A stretch of 64,000 nt of DNA from assembly GCA_014155875.1 (NCBI GenBank), contig JACEFZ010015108.1, forward strand, positions 1-64,000, read 5' to 3'. Shown one piece after another: positions 22,520 to 33,754 of this stretch. How positions within the stretch are numbered: position 1 is the first letter of the stretch; each line of letters starts with the position of its first letter. Source of the DNA: Cepaea nemoralis. Lineage: Eukaryota; Mollusca; Gastropoda; Stylommatophora; Helicidae. The notes beneath the pieces are model-generated. The model made no database searches. It had not been told where the DNA came from and saw only the letters and a list, made by a program, of their open reading frames with translations. A program made the position numbers and the translations under genes.

Positions 22520-23195
22520 CACATATCTTGAGTTATACATTGTGTGATTCAGCATAACAAATACCTCACATATCTTGAGTAATACATTGTTTGATTCAGT
22601 ATAATGAATACCTCAAACATCTTGAGTGATACATTGTTTGATTCAGTATAATGAATACCTCAAACATCTTGAGTGATACATTAATTCAGTATAATGAATA
22701 CCTCAAACATCTTGAGTGATACATTGTTTGATTCAGTATAATGAATGCCTTACATATCTTGAGTGATACATTGTTTGATTCAGTATAATGAATACCTCAA
22801 ACATCTTGAGTGATACATTGTTTGATTCAGTATAATGAATACCTCAAACATCTTGAGTGATACATTGATTCAGTATAATGAATACCTCAACATCTTGAGT
22901 GATACATTGTTTGATTCAGTATAATGAATGCCTTACATATCTTGAGTGATACATTGTTTGATTCAGTATAATGAATACCTCAAACATCTTGAGTGATACA
23001 TTGTTTGATTCAGTATAATAAATACCTCACATATCTTGAGTGATAAATTGATTCAGTATAATGAATACCTCAAACATCTTGAGTGATACATTGTTTGATT
23101 CAGTATAATGAATGCCTCACATATCTTGAACAATAGACATTGATTCGGTATAATGAATACCCCACATATCTTGAGTTATAGACATTGGTTGATTC
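22520..23195. repeat. 46-47-bp satellite, about 15 copies (left arm)
   Basis: The unit is tcttgagtgatacattgttt, gattcagtataatga, atacctcaaaca. Units differ by short deletions and by catatc or aacatc variants. Each unit contains inverted pairs tcaaaca/tgtttga and attca/tgaat. The same array is inverted at 34870-35545 with almost equal length. There is no coding capacity. Confidence 0.85.
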
Positions 23196-23615
23196 AATAT
23201 TCAAAAGAGTTCTTGCATGTTACATAGAACCAATTTTAACATATGGCTGTGAATCCTGGACAATTAGTAAACCGGCGAAACAAAATCTCTGGCAGCCTTG
23301 GAGATGTGGTTTTATAGAAGAATGCTGAAAATTAATTGGACAGCCAAAATGAGCAATCTGAACATTTTGAGGAAGCTGAATCGCAAATACAACTGATCAC
23401 AAATATCAGAAGGAAGTTGTCATCATTCTTTGGCCACATTATGAGAAGACAAAAAACTGGAACATGTTGTGACAACCGGAAAGATGTGTGGAAAGAGAGA
23501 TAGAGGAAGACAGCATGAGAAGAGTCTTGACAGTCTTGTGTCTTGTGCACAGAATGGAGTCAATACACGAATTGATCCACACCGTCGGAGATCGCAATTT
23601 GTGGAGGGTATCTTC
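23196..23615 (+). pseudogene. RTE-like RT C-terminal fragment (left arm)
   Basis: In shifting frames it reads VLACYIEPILTYGCESWTIS, MSNLNILRKLNRKYN, RRKLSSFFGHIMRRQK and a final GDRNLWRVS. This is the conserved end of RTE-type reverse transcriptases (LYGSETWT... GHxxRM... DRxxWR). It ends at the (TTC)n that is the tail of the oppositely oriented family A element. At least three frame changes are visible. Confidence 0.65.
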
Positions 23616-24417
23616 TTCTTCTTCTTCGTTCATCCGGAGTTTTTTTTTCGGATGTGATTGCGTTGTGCCTGTTTACAGCAGAGCTGCGTTCTTGCGCCGT
23701 TAGGCCGACACATCCGACTTCTGCGGGCATTTGTTGACCGGGTTAACCTTCCCGGGGGGTTTCTTAGGACGTTTGACTCTCACTGGTGTGGTGTTATCTC
23801 CCATCCTAGCTGGCCCATATAGAACAGCCAAAGACATCCTGGTCAGCCCTCAAGGGAAGGCAGGGGCAGACCATGGGCATTCCCCGCCATCCAAGGAGGC
23901 TTCCATAATTGCAGAGCCAACACACAGCGCTCTGGTACTGGGCTCACCCAAGGAATCGTCACGTCCTGCACATGGCTGCTTAGCCTCACTTCCGTATATT
24001 GGGCCTTCCGTTCACCATAGGCTGTTCTTCGGAAACCAGAAGAATGCAGTGTGCAGATGACATCCACACAGTGAGCTTTCGACTCGGACTTTCCGCGCAA
24101 TGGATTTGCTATCCGAGCAATATTCCATTTCGTGCCACTAGGACACTTTTTCCACCTTATTTGAAGCCCACACAGTGAGCTTTTGATTCGGACTTTCCAC
24201 GTAATGGATTTGCTATCCAAGCAATATTCCATTTCGTGCCACTAGGACACTTTTTCCACCTTTTATGAAGCTCACACAGTGAGCTTTTGATTCGGACTTT
24301 CCACGTAATGGATTTGCTATCCGAGCAATATTCCATTTCATGTCCTCTGGGAGGCTTTTGTAACCGTACATACCTGTGGTATGAAGTGTGGCAGTCTGAA
24401 TACTTCTTCATACACCT
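23616..24417 (-). mobile_element. LINE family A 3' UTR with 103-106-bp repeats, hairpin and (GAA)n tail (left arm)
   Basis: On the minus strand it follows the family A stop at 24418. It contains a tandem repeat (anchor cacacagtgagc at about 24066, 24169 and 24274). It ends with a stem-loop, catccg...A-run...cggatg (about 23653-23629), and (GAA)n (23614-23628). The right arm has one repeat unit fewer. Frames such as 23843-24232 are repeat translations and not genes. Confidence 0.7.
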
Positions 24418-25113
24418 TTAAATGTCAACCTGTATGTAGTTAAAGTAAGCTGCGGTCAACTTGAGCTTGTTGATATCTCCATAGAGCTTGTCCTCAAATG
24501 AAGCAGGTGTGGGCCAAAATATCTTTCTCTGTTCTGCATATATTGGGCAATCCTGCAGCAAATGTTTTGCTGTCATTTTTCCAGTTTGACAATTACATTC
24601 ATCGGTATCTCCTATTTTTAGTTTATTGAACAAGTGGTATTTCAGCCTGTTATGTCCTGTGCGGAGTCTGAAGATTGCTACTTGTTCTCTTCGGTCGAGT
24701 TTGTAATATGCATCATCCTTCTGGTGGCCTGGATGCTCTGATTCCCATTTGGTTTTATAGGTGCTTTTTATCAACCTCTTTGCCTCATTGTAAGTTATGT
24801 CTATGTCAGGCTGTGGTAGTCGTCCGCCCTCTTTTGCCAGTCTGTCAGCCTCTTCATTTCCAGGTATACTGCAATGTGATGGGATCCACTGTATTACAAC
24901 TTTTTTGGATTTCTGGCTTAGACCATGGAGTGCTGCTCTTAGGTCAGCTATTTCTGTGCTGTTATTGCTCTTCAGTATTGAGACAGCTGACTTTGCATCT
25001 GTGAAGATAGCTATTTGCTTCTCTTTATTTTCCTCCATCAAGAGCATTTCTGCTGCAGTTTTCAGAGCCTCTACCTCTGCTTTGAAGTTACTTGAAAACT
25101 TTCCAGTTGCCAC
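24418..25113 (-). pseudogene. LINE family A RNase H C-terminal part and CCHC tail (left arm)
   Basis: The frame encodes the rest of an RNase H domain: catalytic Glu in NFKAEVEALK, Asp in AIFTDAKSAV, and the last Asp in GNEEADRLAKEGG. A C-terminal zinc-knuckle-like CNCQTGKMTAKHLLQDC and a terminal IQVDI follow. The first catalytic Asp (YTDGSA) is missing because a foreign insert cuts the domain at 25113. The amino-acid sequence equals the right-arm copy at 33059-33754. In intact elements RNase H removes template RNA during reverse transcription. Confidence 0.85.
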
Positions 25114-25633
25114 TGTGTCACAGGATAAATAAACTTGTTAGTTGCGACCGATGATAACCAAACCCGACATTATTTTGCTAACACAATTGACTCTTTGATG
25201 GTGAACAAACTGAGGAAAATACGTCGGTACAGATTCTCTGCACCTGGTCGACAGTGTGTATGAGATAAAAGGGAGTCACGTCGCGTTGTCTACACACAGT
25301 CGACAGTTTGATGACAGGATGTTGTTCGAGAGGTGTGTACTGGCAACATTTGTCTACAAAACGGGAGTTGGCCGTTGAAAGTAATGGACAGATGTCTGCT
25401 AGAGGTCAGAAGGATTCTGTAATGGGAGAAAGGTCTCTGGCTTACAGACAACCAGGATATTTGTTGGATGAGACAAAGAACTCCCCAGATGAAAAGGAAA
25501 CTTGACAGCTAATTGACTCTGGTTAGTCGGGAAACAGGAGGACAAAGCCAAATTCTGGACTGATTGGCGTCTGGACTTTCTGGTGACTCACTCAAACACC
25601 CATATAAAACCCAGTGCGGTTAACAGGTGGAGG
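25114..25633 (-). mobile_element. Remnant of the 2.2-kb insert found whole in the right arm
   Basis: These 520 bases are the inverted match of 32539-33058. The right arm has about 2.2 kb of insert here, and the left arm keeps only the end next to the RNase H fragment. No coding sequence is recognised; frame 25308-25505 lacks any domain. Confidence 0.65.
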
Positions 25634-25634
25634 T

Positions 25635-27544
25635 AATGCTTTTTCTAAATCTATCCAGACCGCTAGTGTGTGCGTTTTCTCTTGGAAGGCATCCTCTATT
25701 TCCTGAGCTATATAGGTTATTTGATCTTCAGTGGATCTGTACTTTCTGAATCCTGCTTGGTGTGGTGTTAAGAGTTTGTTTTCTTCCAGATGCCATGTTA
25801 GTCCTGCCATTAATAATGCATTCCATTAATTTTCCTACACAGCTAAGTAGACTGATAGGTCGATAGCCATTTGGTTCTTCCAGGTCTTTTCCTTTCTTTG
25901 GGACTGGTATTAGTATAGCTTCCTTCCATGCCTGTGGGACTATTCCCCTCTTCCAGCTGTAATTTAGGACTGCTAGTAGTTTCTTTTTTGCCTTTGTCCC
26001 TAGTCCTATTAGCATTTCATTTGTGATTCCATCCTTTCCTGGTGATTTCTTCTTTTTTAGGGTATTCATTGCCTGTTCCATTTCTTCCATTGTTAGATTT
26101 GCCATCATATATTCTGCTGCTGTCTCTGTATTACTATGATGTATCTGTTTATCTTTGATTGCTTTCTTCTGTTCGGTTGTAATATCAATGTGGTTTGCAC
26201 TGGCATAGTGTTCCATTAGTGCATTTGCAGCCTTTTTTCCTGTAAGCAAGGCATTTCCTTGTTTAATTGTTATTTGTTTGTTTCTAGGTCCTTCATTGTT
26301 CATGGCTTTCACTAGTTTCCATAGTTTGTTTCCATCCCTGTCAAAATTCAGGTTTTCTGTTTTTTCCCTCCAACAATCTCTTGTTGTTTGATTTACTGTT
26401 CTTTTATATTTTGCTGAGATGGCTTTGAGAGAGATGTTCGCTTCAATTGTTTGTTCTCTCTCTGCTGTCTTCCTGGCATCTTCAACTTTGTCCTCCAAAC
26501 TTTGTATGGTTTGTAATCTTTCCTCGCTCCTCTTGGAATGGACTCAGTGGCTGCCTGTATTATTGCTCTGTTTAGACTTTCCACCATTTGCTTCATGTTG
26601 CCATATCGTGTATTTATGTTTTCACAATATTTGTCTGTTAGTGTGGCAAATCTGTCCCAATCTGCTCGTTTGTAATTCCAGCGGGGCAAGGGCTTTTGCT
26701 CCTGTGGAACATACTCCATATTCATTACAAGCTTGATTGGTCTGTGGTCACTACCTGCTAATTGGTCCAGCACATGGCGGTCGATTTTGTGGAGGATGTC
26801 TCCTGTGCAGAAAGCTAAGTCTGGAGTAGAAGTGGTAATCCATCTTCTGGAGTAGAAGCTCGGTGTGTCATCCGCTTTGTTGAGTAGATGGAGATTTGAG
26901 TCTATTTCCCAGTCCTCCACTTCATCTCCTCTTTTGTCAGTATCTGGGTATCCCCATCTTTCTGAACGGCTATTAAAGTCTCCGACAATAATGCAATTTG
27001 TGTCAGTTATTTTCATGTTTGAGAGTGTAAGATCCTTATCTGCTGGGCTATAAAGATTGTAAATTCTTATTTTCACGTCCTTTATCATTATATCAACACC
27101 TATAATTTATGTTTGGTTGTCAGAGATCACAGATACTTTGCTGCAAGGTATTGTATTTCGTGTAAGTATTAGAACTCCTCCTTTATGTCCTTCGCGGTCG
27201 AAACGTGTGGCCTGATATCCCCTGACTGAAAATTTTCGCTTGGCGTTGAGGTGTGTCTCTTGAATGCATGCCACATCTATTCTATCTTTATAAAGACGCT
27301 GTGTCAGGGATTCTTTCTTGTTATAAACTCCTTCGGCATTCCACTGTAGCATGTTGAGTGTCCTTGGTATTTGGTCAATAGCTCTTAACCTACTCCTCTG
27401 TGCCTTGACTCCACAGCACAGGGGAAGGTGACCACCAGTAGTCATGGGTGGACCCCCTCGAGGCAGGGGGCCCGGCACTATCGCCGCCTGATGGGACTTC
27501 ACGGGATTAGCACCATAACGATTAATTTTGATTTGTGACATCAT
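25635..27544 (-). pseudogene. LINE family A ORF2: APE endonuclease and RT N-terminal half (left arm)
   Basis: Minus-strand reading. The frame 27544-27107 gives an N-terminal endonuclease start (LNMLQWNAEGVYNKK, DVACIQETHLNAK). The frame 27088-26393 gives CIIVGDFNSRSERWGYPDTD, LLNKADDTPSFYSRRW and GSDHRPIKLVMN, the active-site blocks. The frame 26498-25728 gives the RT: TLKKKKSPGKDGITNEML, GYRPISLLSCVGKLME and TPHQAGFRKYRSTEDQ. The segment 25635-26802 is inverted at 28451-29614, and 26803-27544 exists only here. The catalytic YADD half of the RT is absent because the sequence jumps to the insert remnant at 25634. Confidence 0.85.
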
Positions 27545-27865
27545 GAATTAAGTTACGTTGCACTGCTTTGTCAAGCCTGTGGCTCAGTACATCCGATTTC
27601 GACAAGCAATTTTCGGGATGCTTTCCCTAGCCTTTGACTGTCCCCAGGCTACCTACAAGGCAGCAGGTTTGTGCGTCACTTCGTCTGGTCCCTCTCCCTT
27701 GACCTGTCCGACATGGGTGACCCTACCAGTAGCTGTGCTACCGTCGGCATAGCTCTTGGGTTCATTGGAACGCGCAAGCCCCTCTACCTCGTCAAGGTGG
27801 ACGCACGGCAGAGGGGTTGTGGAGGGTATGATCACCTACGCCTGATGGCAAGGCCTGGGTGATGC
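27545..27865 (-). mobile_element. Probable 5' UTR of LINE family A
   Basis: This GC-rich block lies directly upstream of the family A endonuclease frame, on the same strand. It has no long frame with domain content. It ends at about 27865 (ggccttgccatcaggcg on the minus strand), after which the sequence changes to RTE-like debris. The 5' UTR call rests on position only. Confidence 0.45.
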
Positions 27866-28276
27866 TGATGATAAGACAGACATGCTTGTTTTGGGTCACA
27901 TTTACTGTTTTTAGTGACTACAGACTGGATTATGAAAACAACATCTACCACCAGAAATGGATTTCAATAGACTTCGTCATTGCCCTCCTTTCCCACACAC
28001 AAAATCAGATGCAAGTAAAATTAAGCATACTTGATGGGAGGTCACAACAACCAACAGAGGAATTACCCAGATAATTATAATAAATCAAGCAAATGATAGC
28101 CCAATCATCCTTGTTGAAACCTCTCTTCAAGAGATGGAATCATACACATATTTAGGTAACTGGAAAACAGATATACATTTTAACATATGAATACAAAAGG
28201 CAAGAGAAATTGGAAATCTGCGGAAGTCAAAAGAAAGTTAAATCTGTTATGTGGAACTTATGGGAAGAACTACAAA
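27866..28276 (+). pseudogene. Decayed RT thumb fragment (RTE-like)
   Basis: Around 28080-28250 one frame reads IILVETSLQEMESYTYLGN and KAREIGNLRKSKES, like the segment after the YADD block in RTE-type RTs (ExExFTYLGS... RI). The rest (27866-28080) is not assignable. Confidence 0.35.
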
Positions 28277-28450
28277 GTAGTATACAATGTGCAAATGGCG
28301 TATCATTTGTGGTTTCAAACCACCGATAAATCCTTCAATACGGGGTTATCCCGCCATCTTGTTTCGTCACAAAACCGGCCCTCCATTGACCCAGATATTT
28401 TGAACTTGGCGGGTGTTTTTTTCTTGGATGACCACTTCCGGTTGTCACTT
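28277..28450 (+). repeat. 175-bp dispersed repeat, second copy
   Basis: It matches 16334-16508 in the same orientation. Its last base, 28450, abuts the inner edge of the right arm of the inverted duplication at 28451. Confidence 0.6.
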
Positions 28451-30846
28451 GAGACATCCTCCACAAAATCGACCGCCATGTGCTGGACCAATTAGCAGGT
28501 AGTGACCACAGACCAATCAAGCTTGTAATGAATATGGAGTATGTTCCACAGGAGCAAAAGCCCTTGCCCCGCTGGAATTACAAACGAGCAGATTGGGACA
28601 GATTTGCCACACTAACAGACAAATATTGTGAAAACATAAATACACGATATGGCAACATGAAGCAAATGGTGGAAAGTCTAAACAGAGCAATAATACAGGC
28701 AGCCACTGAATCCATTCCAAGAGGAGCGAGGAAAGATTACAAACCATACAAAGTTTGGAGGACAAAGTTGAAGATGCCAGGAAGACAGCAGAGAGAGAAC
28801 AAACAATTGAAGCGAACATCTCTCTCAAAGCCATCTCAGCAAAATATAAAAGAACAGTAAATCAAACAACAAGAGATTGTTGGAGGGAAAAAAACAGAAA
28901 ACCTGAATTTTGACAGGGATGGAAACAAACTATGGAAACTAGTGAAAGCCATGAACAATGAAGGACCTAGAAACAAACAAATAACAATTAAACAAGGAAA
29001 TGCCTTGCTTACAGGAAAAAAGGCTGCAAATGCACTAATGGAACACTATGCCAGTGCAAACCACATTGATATTACAACCGAACAGAAGAAAGCAATCAAA
29101 GATAAACAGATACATCATAGTAATACAGAGACAGCAGCAGAATATATGATGGCAAATCTAACAATGGAAGAAATGGAACAGGCAATGAATACCCTAAAAA
29201 AGAAGAAATCAGGAAAGGATGGAATCACAAATGAAATGCTAATAGGACTAGGGACAAAGGCAAAAAAGAAACTACTAGCAGTCCTAAATTACAGCTGGAA
29301 GAGGGGAATAGTCCACAGGCATGGAAGGAAGCTATACTAATACCAGTCCCAAAGAAAGGAAAAGACCTGGAAGAACCAAATGGCTATCGACCTATCAGTC
29401 TACTTAGCTGTGTAGGAAAATTAATGGAATGCATTATAATGGCAGGCTAACATGGCATCTGGAAGAAAACAAACTCTTAACACCACACCAAGCAGGATTC
29501 AGAAAGTACAGATCCACTGAAGATCAAATAACCTATATAGCTCAGGAAATAGAGGATGCCTTCCAAGAGAAAACGCACACACTAGCGGTCCTGGATAGAT
29601 TTAGAAAAAGCATTTGATAAAGTATGGAAGGAAGGACTGAAAGTAAAACTGCAAAAAATGCATGTTTGTGGGAAAATGTACAAATGGATCAGCCACTACC
29701 TTGAGAACAGAACTGCCAGGACAAAAGTACAAGGACAAACCAGCAAAATGATGCTGTTGGAGCAAGGTGTCCCCCAAGGAGGAGTTCTTTCACCAACATT
29801 ATTCCTAGCATATATAAACGGCATCACGGAAAATTTTCCAGCCAGAGTACACACATCATCCTTTGCAGATGACCTAGCCATATGGACATCTGAAGAATAT
29901 ATTAGTACAGCTAACAGCAGAATACAGCAAGCCCTATTAGCACTAGAGGACTGGTCAAAATCATGGCTAATGAAGATAAGTGAGGAGAAAACAACATGCA
30001 CAGTGTTCTCCCTCTCAAATAAAACTCAGCAACCTAAGCTGGTATTGAATGGAAAAATATTGCGCCATGAAGAAAATCCAAACTATCTCGGAGTCACCTT
30101 TGATCGTCGCCTGACATGGAAAACCCAGGTTGAGAAAAATCGAACAAGAGCAAGGCAAAGAATGGCAATCATGAAAAAGCTTGCTGGTACAACGTGGGGA
30201 GCAGATGAGAAAGTTCTCAAGAAGCTGTATAATGGACGGGTGAGGCCAGTACTGGAATATGGCATTGCAGCTTGGGCAACAGCAGCTAAGTCAAACTTTA
30301 ACAAAATAAGTAGAGTCCAAAACCAAGGAATGCGAATCATAACTGGAAGCCTGAAGACAACGCCTATTAATGAACTAGAATAGATCATTTGTTTACAACC
30401 AATGCAGGACAGAAGAGATAGCAGAGCCCAGCAACAAGCAGAAAAATTTAGAAGATTGACAGACCACCCTATGTATAACAGGTTTAATGGTTTTGGAAAA
30501 GGAAGACTGAAGCGTAGCAACTTTGTAGAAACTGCAAAACGAAAGATTAGGGCAGATCCCATACTTAACATATCAACAGTCAAGCCCATTTACTATGCAC
30601 ACAACTTCCCAGCTTGGAGACAGCAGCAACTGCCTGAGATGATAGAAAACATTCCTGGTATTGAGAAAAAGAACACTCAGCATGAAACCGAAAGAAGAGA
30701 AATAACCCTAAACTACATAAAAGAACATTACCCAAGCAGCAATTGGACCCATGCATATACAGATGGATCAGCCAAAAATTCAATAGAGAATGGAGGAGGA
30801 GGAATTCTCCTAAATTTAAAAAATGGAGTGAAAAAAACACATTCAG
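28451..30846 (+). pseudogene. LINE family A ORF2: endonuclease tail, RT and start of RNase H (right arm)
   Basis: The reading starts inside the endonuclease (LDQLAGSDHRPIKLVMN) and passes through the RT: YRPISLLSCVGKLME, a first catalytic block at about 29595-29640 (LEKAFDKVWKEGL across a frame break), QGVPQGGVLSPTLFLAYING, and the active site SSFADDLAIW near 29870. The thumb is NYLGVTFDRRLTWKTQ. The frame 30402-30869 opens RNase H with AYTDGSAKNSIENGGGG and is cut at about 30846 by the 2.2-kb insert. Frameshifts lie near 28890, 29320, 29440, 29590 and a stop near 30380. The 28451-29614 part duplicates 25635-26802. Confidence 0.85.
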
Positions 30847-31527
30847 TGTGTCGTGTGTGTAAAGAATGAATGTCGTATTAGTTACTTGTTCTTCTTTACC
30901 ACTTTAGTGTCGTCCCTGGAGTGAAGGGAATCAACACCCACATTATTTTTTAATCCAATATCTCTATCCTGGAGATATCCAGCAGACTCCGTCCACACAC
31001 TCCTTCAATCTGAAGACACCTTCTTCTCACTCTTGCTCACTCCTGGATCATGCCCCCTCTCATTCTTCCCCAACATAACATACTTGACAACTCTAGCCTC
31101 AACAAATAAAAACAAGAAATTTATTAAAGCAAAGAGTATCTGTAGGATAAGTGTGTGTGTGTGTATAAGGTGTAGAATGCGTGACGTGTATTATAATGGT
31201 AGACCAGTGATTTAGAAGCAAAGTCTGTAACATCATAGTGCTTAGCACACAACAGCACCCTTTTTTCCGGACAGTGAACCTCACCCTGAAGATGACGACT
31301 TTCTCCAATCACTCGAACAAACAGGATGCTGGTAATCCGATAGACACTGTTGATCTTGGTCTTCACTCTACCACACGGTGAAGTTACTCTGTTTCCTAAT
31401 GTTTGTTTGAACTGATAGTCTTCCAATTAACTGAAATGTCACTTGGGGAAAATATAATGTTTATAAGTCTCTGATTATAACATTTCCCCTCTTTTAGAAC
31501 ACAACCTATTAATGTTTGTTAGGTAGA

Positions 31528-31626
<99 letters not shown>

Positions 31627-33058
31627 CTGGTATGTGAGTTATTAATCTTCGGTGATGTAGCTTATCACTCATTAAACACAGCACATATGTTTAATTAAGT
31701 CCTACTCAGCAGAAGTCAGGTTTCTGCGGAACAACTAGGTTCTGAGCCCCGTGTAAAACCTCTCAGCAACCACTGTCTTCTTTCCATGAGTAATCATTGT
31801 ATAAAACTTTGAACTGCTTCTTCGTAATAAATCATCTCACACTCACGTGGAACACTCAAGGGGAACTGTAAATGGAACCTGTAGAGTAGATAACATCATG
31901 GTGAGGGCAACTCAGTCCTGACCGTAATTAGGTGATTGTAGGCCAATAACAGCACTCAGATCTATAACAGAGATCCGATCTCTGTCATACGGCCAAATCG
32001 CGCATCACAATGGTCTTATACATGGCAACACCAGGAAAGAATAAAGGAACGGGTAGAAACCCAGGAGATGCCCTACTGGAAGATCCTACCATTACACATA
32101 CTTCTTCTCCCTCTCAACCATCCTTAATCTCTCTAATTATTATTCCACTACATTGTCCTCAACTTCCTTAGTAAAATGATATATAACACAAGCCAATTGA
32201 AGCCACACAATAGAATACTAGTGCCGACGCTCCTATGATACTTTCTAGCACCGCACTTATAGAACATTCTATCACTAATCATAATACATTATATCACGGC
32301 ACCTATAATACATTATATCACCGCACAGTACTGTACTCTATTCCTAATCATACTCTTAAGTTAGATATAATTAATTGCCTACCATATGTCTATTCCTGTT
32401 GTTACTCGAGAAACTAGGCAATCCGATTGGATCTATGTCCGCGGATAACTATCACTACTTAGATAGTCTAGTCCCTCTCATATAACACAACTCGGAATAA
32501 TCCCCAATCCTAACACTTCAGAATGTTTTCCTCGACTCCCTCCACCTGTTAACCGCACTGGGTTTTATATGGGTGTTTGAGTGAGTCACCAGAAAGTCCA
32601 GACGCCAATCAGTCCAGAATTTGGCTTTGTCCTCCTGTTTCCCGACTAACCAGAGTCAATTAGCTGTCAAGTTTCCTTTTCATCTGGGGAGTTCTTTGTC
32701 TCATCCAACAAATATCCTGGTTGTCTGTAAGCCAGAGACCTTTCTCCCATTACAGAATCCTTCTGACCTCTAGCAGACATCTGTCCATTACTTTCAACGG
32801 CCAACTCCCGTTTTGTAGACAAATGTTGCCAGTACACACCTCTCGAACAACATCCTGTCATCAAACTGTCGACTGTGTGTAGACAACGCGACGTGACTCC
32901 CTTTTATCTCATACACACTGTCGACCAGGTGCAGAGAATCTGTACCGACGTATTTTCCTCAGTTTGTTCACCATCAAAGAGTCAATTGTGTTAGCAAAAT
33001 AATGTCGGGTTTGGTTATCATCGGTCGCAACTAACAAGTTTATTTATCCTGTGACACT
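30847..33058. mobile_element. 2.2-kb insertion splitting family A RNase H
   Basis: The RNase H frame stops after KKTHS at about 30846 and resumes with TGKFSSNF at 33060, so this block is foreign. Its ends are ambiguous. Flanks cagtg (left) and cactg (right) could be an imperfect 5-bp duplication, or tgtg a 4-bp one. No protein is recognised inside. It holds a (TA)n run (31533-31622) and an AT-rich right half. It may be a large LTR or a non-autonomous transposon. Confidence 0.55.
31533..31622. repeat. (TA)n microsatellite
   Basis: About 90 bases of alternating TA lie inside the 2.2-kb insertion. The Tyr-Ile open frames over it are artefacts. Confidence 0.95.
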
Positions 33059-33754
33059 GTGGCAACTGGAAAGTTTTCAAGTAACTTCAAAGCAGAGGTA
33101 GAGGCTCTGAAAACTGCAGCAGAAATGCTCTTGATGGAGGAAAATAAAGAGAAGCAAATAGCTATCTTCACAGATGCAAAGTCAGCTGTCTCAATACTGA
33201 AGAGCAATAACAGCACAGAAATAGCTGACCTAAGAGCAGCACTCCATGGTCTAAGCCAGAAATCCAAAAAAGTTGTAATACAGTGGATCCCATCACATTG
33301 CAGTATACCTGGAAATGAAGAGGCTGACAGACTGGCAAAAGAGGGCGGACGACTACCACAGCCTGACATAGACATAACTTACAATGAGGCAAAGAGGTTG
33401 ATAAAAAGCACCTATAAAACCAAATGGGAATCAGAGCATCCAGGCCACCAGAAGGATGATGCATATTACAAACTCGACCGAAGAGAACAAGTAGCAATCT
33501 TCAGACTCCGCACAGGACATAACAGGCTGAAATACCACTTGTTCAATAAACTAAAAATAGGAGATACCGATGAATGTAATTGTCAAACTGGAAAAATGAC
33601 CGCAAAACATTTGCTGCAGGATTGCCCAATATATGCAGAACAGAGAAAGATATTTTGGCCCACACCTGCTTCATTTGAGGACAAGCTCTATGGAGATATC
33701 AACAAGCTCAAGTTGACCGCAGCTTACTTTAACTACATACAGGTTGACATTTAA
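33059..33754 (+). pseudogene. LINE family A RNase H C-terminal part and CCHC tail (right arm)
   Basis: It is the inverted twin of 24418-25113, identical at protein level. It carries the Glu (AEVEALK), second Asp (FTDAKSAV) and third Asp (EEADRLAK) of the RNase H active site and the CNC...H...C tail. Without the insert at 30847-33058 it would continue the frame that ends at KKTHS. The natural stop is at 33752-33754, just before the 3' UTR. Confidence 0.85.

Noticed and set aside
22520..23195. CRISPR array
   Set aside because: Units are contiguous 46-47-mers without unique spacers, in an animal genome; it is a satellite.
23731..24060. 109-codon frame and the longer 138-codon twin at 33992-34408
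   Set aside because: They lie antisense in the family A 3' UTR, which also recurs as a non-coding tail elsewhere in the window.
31475..31698. Tyr-Ile repeat protein frames
   Set aside because: Translations of the (TA)n microsatellite.
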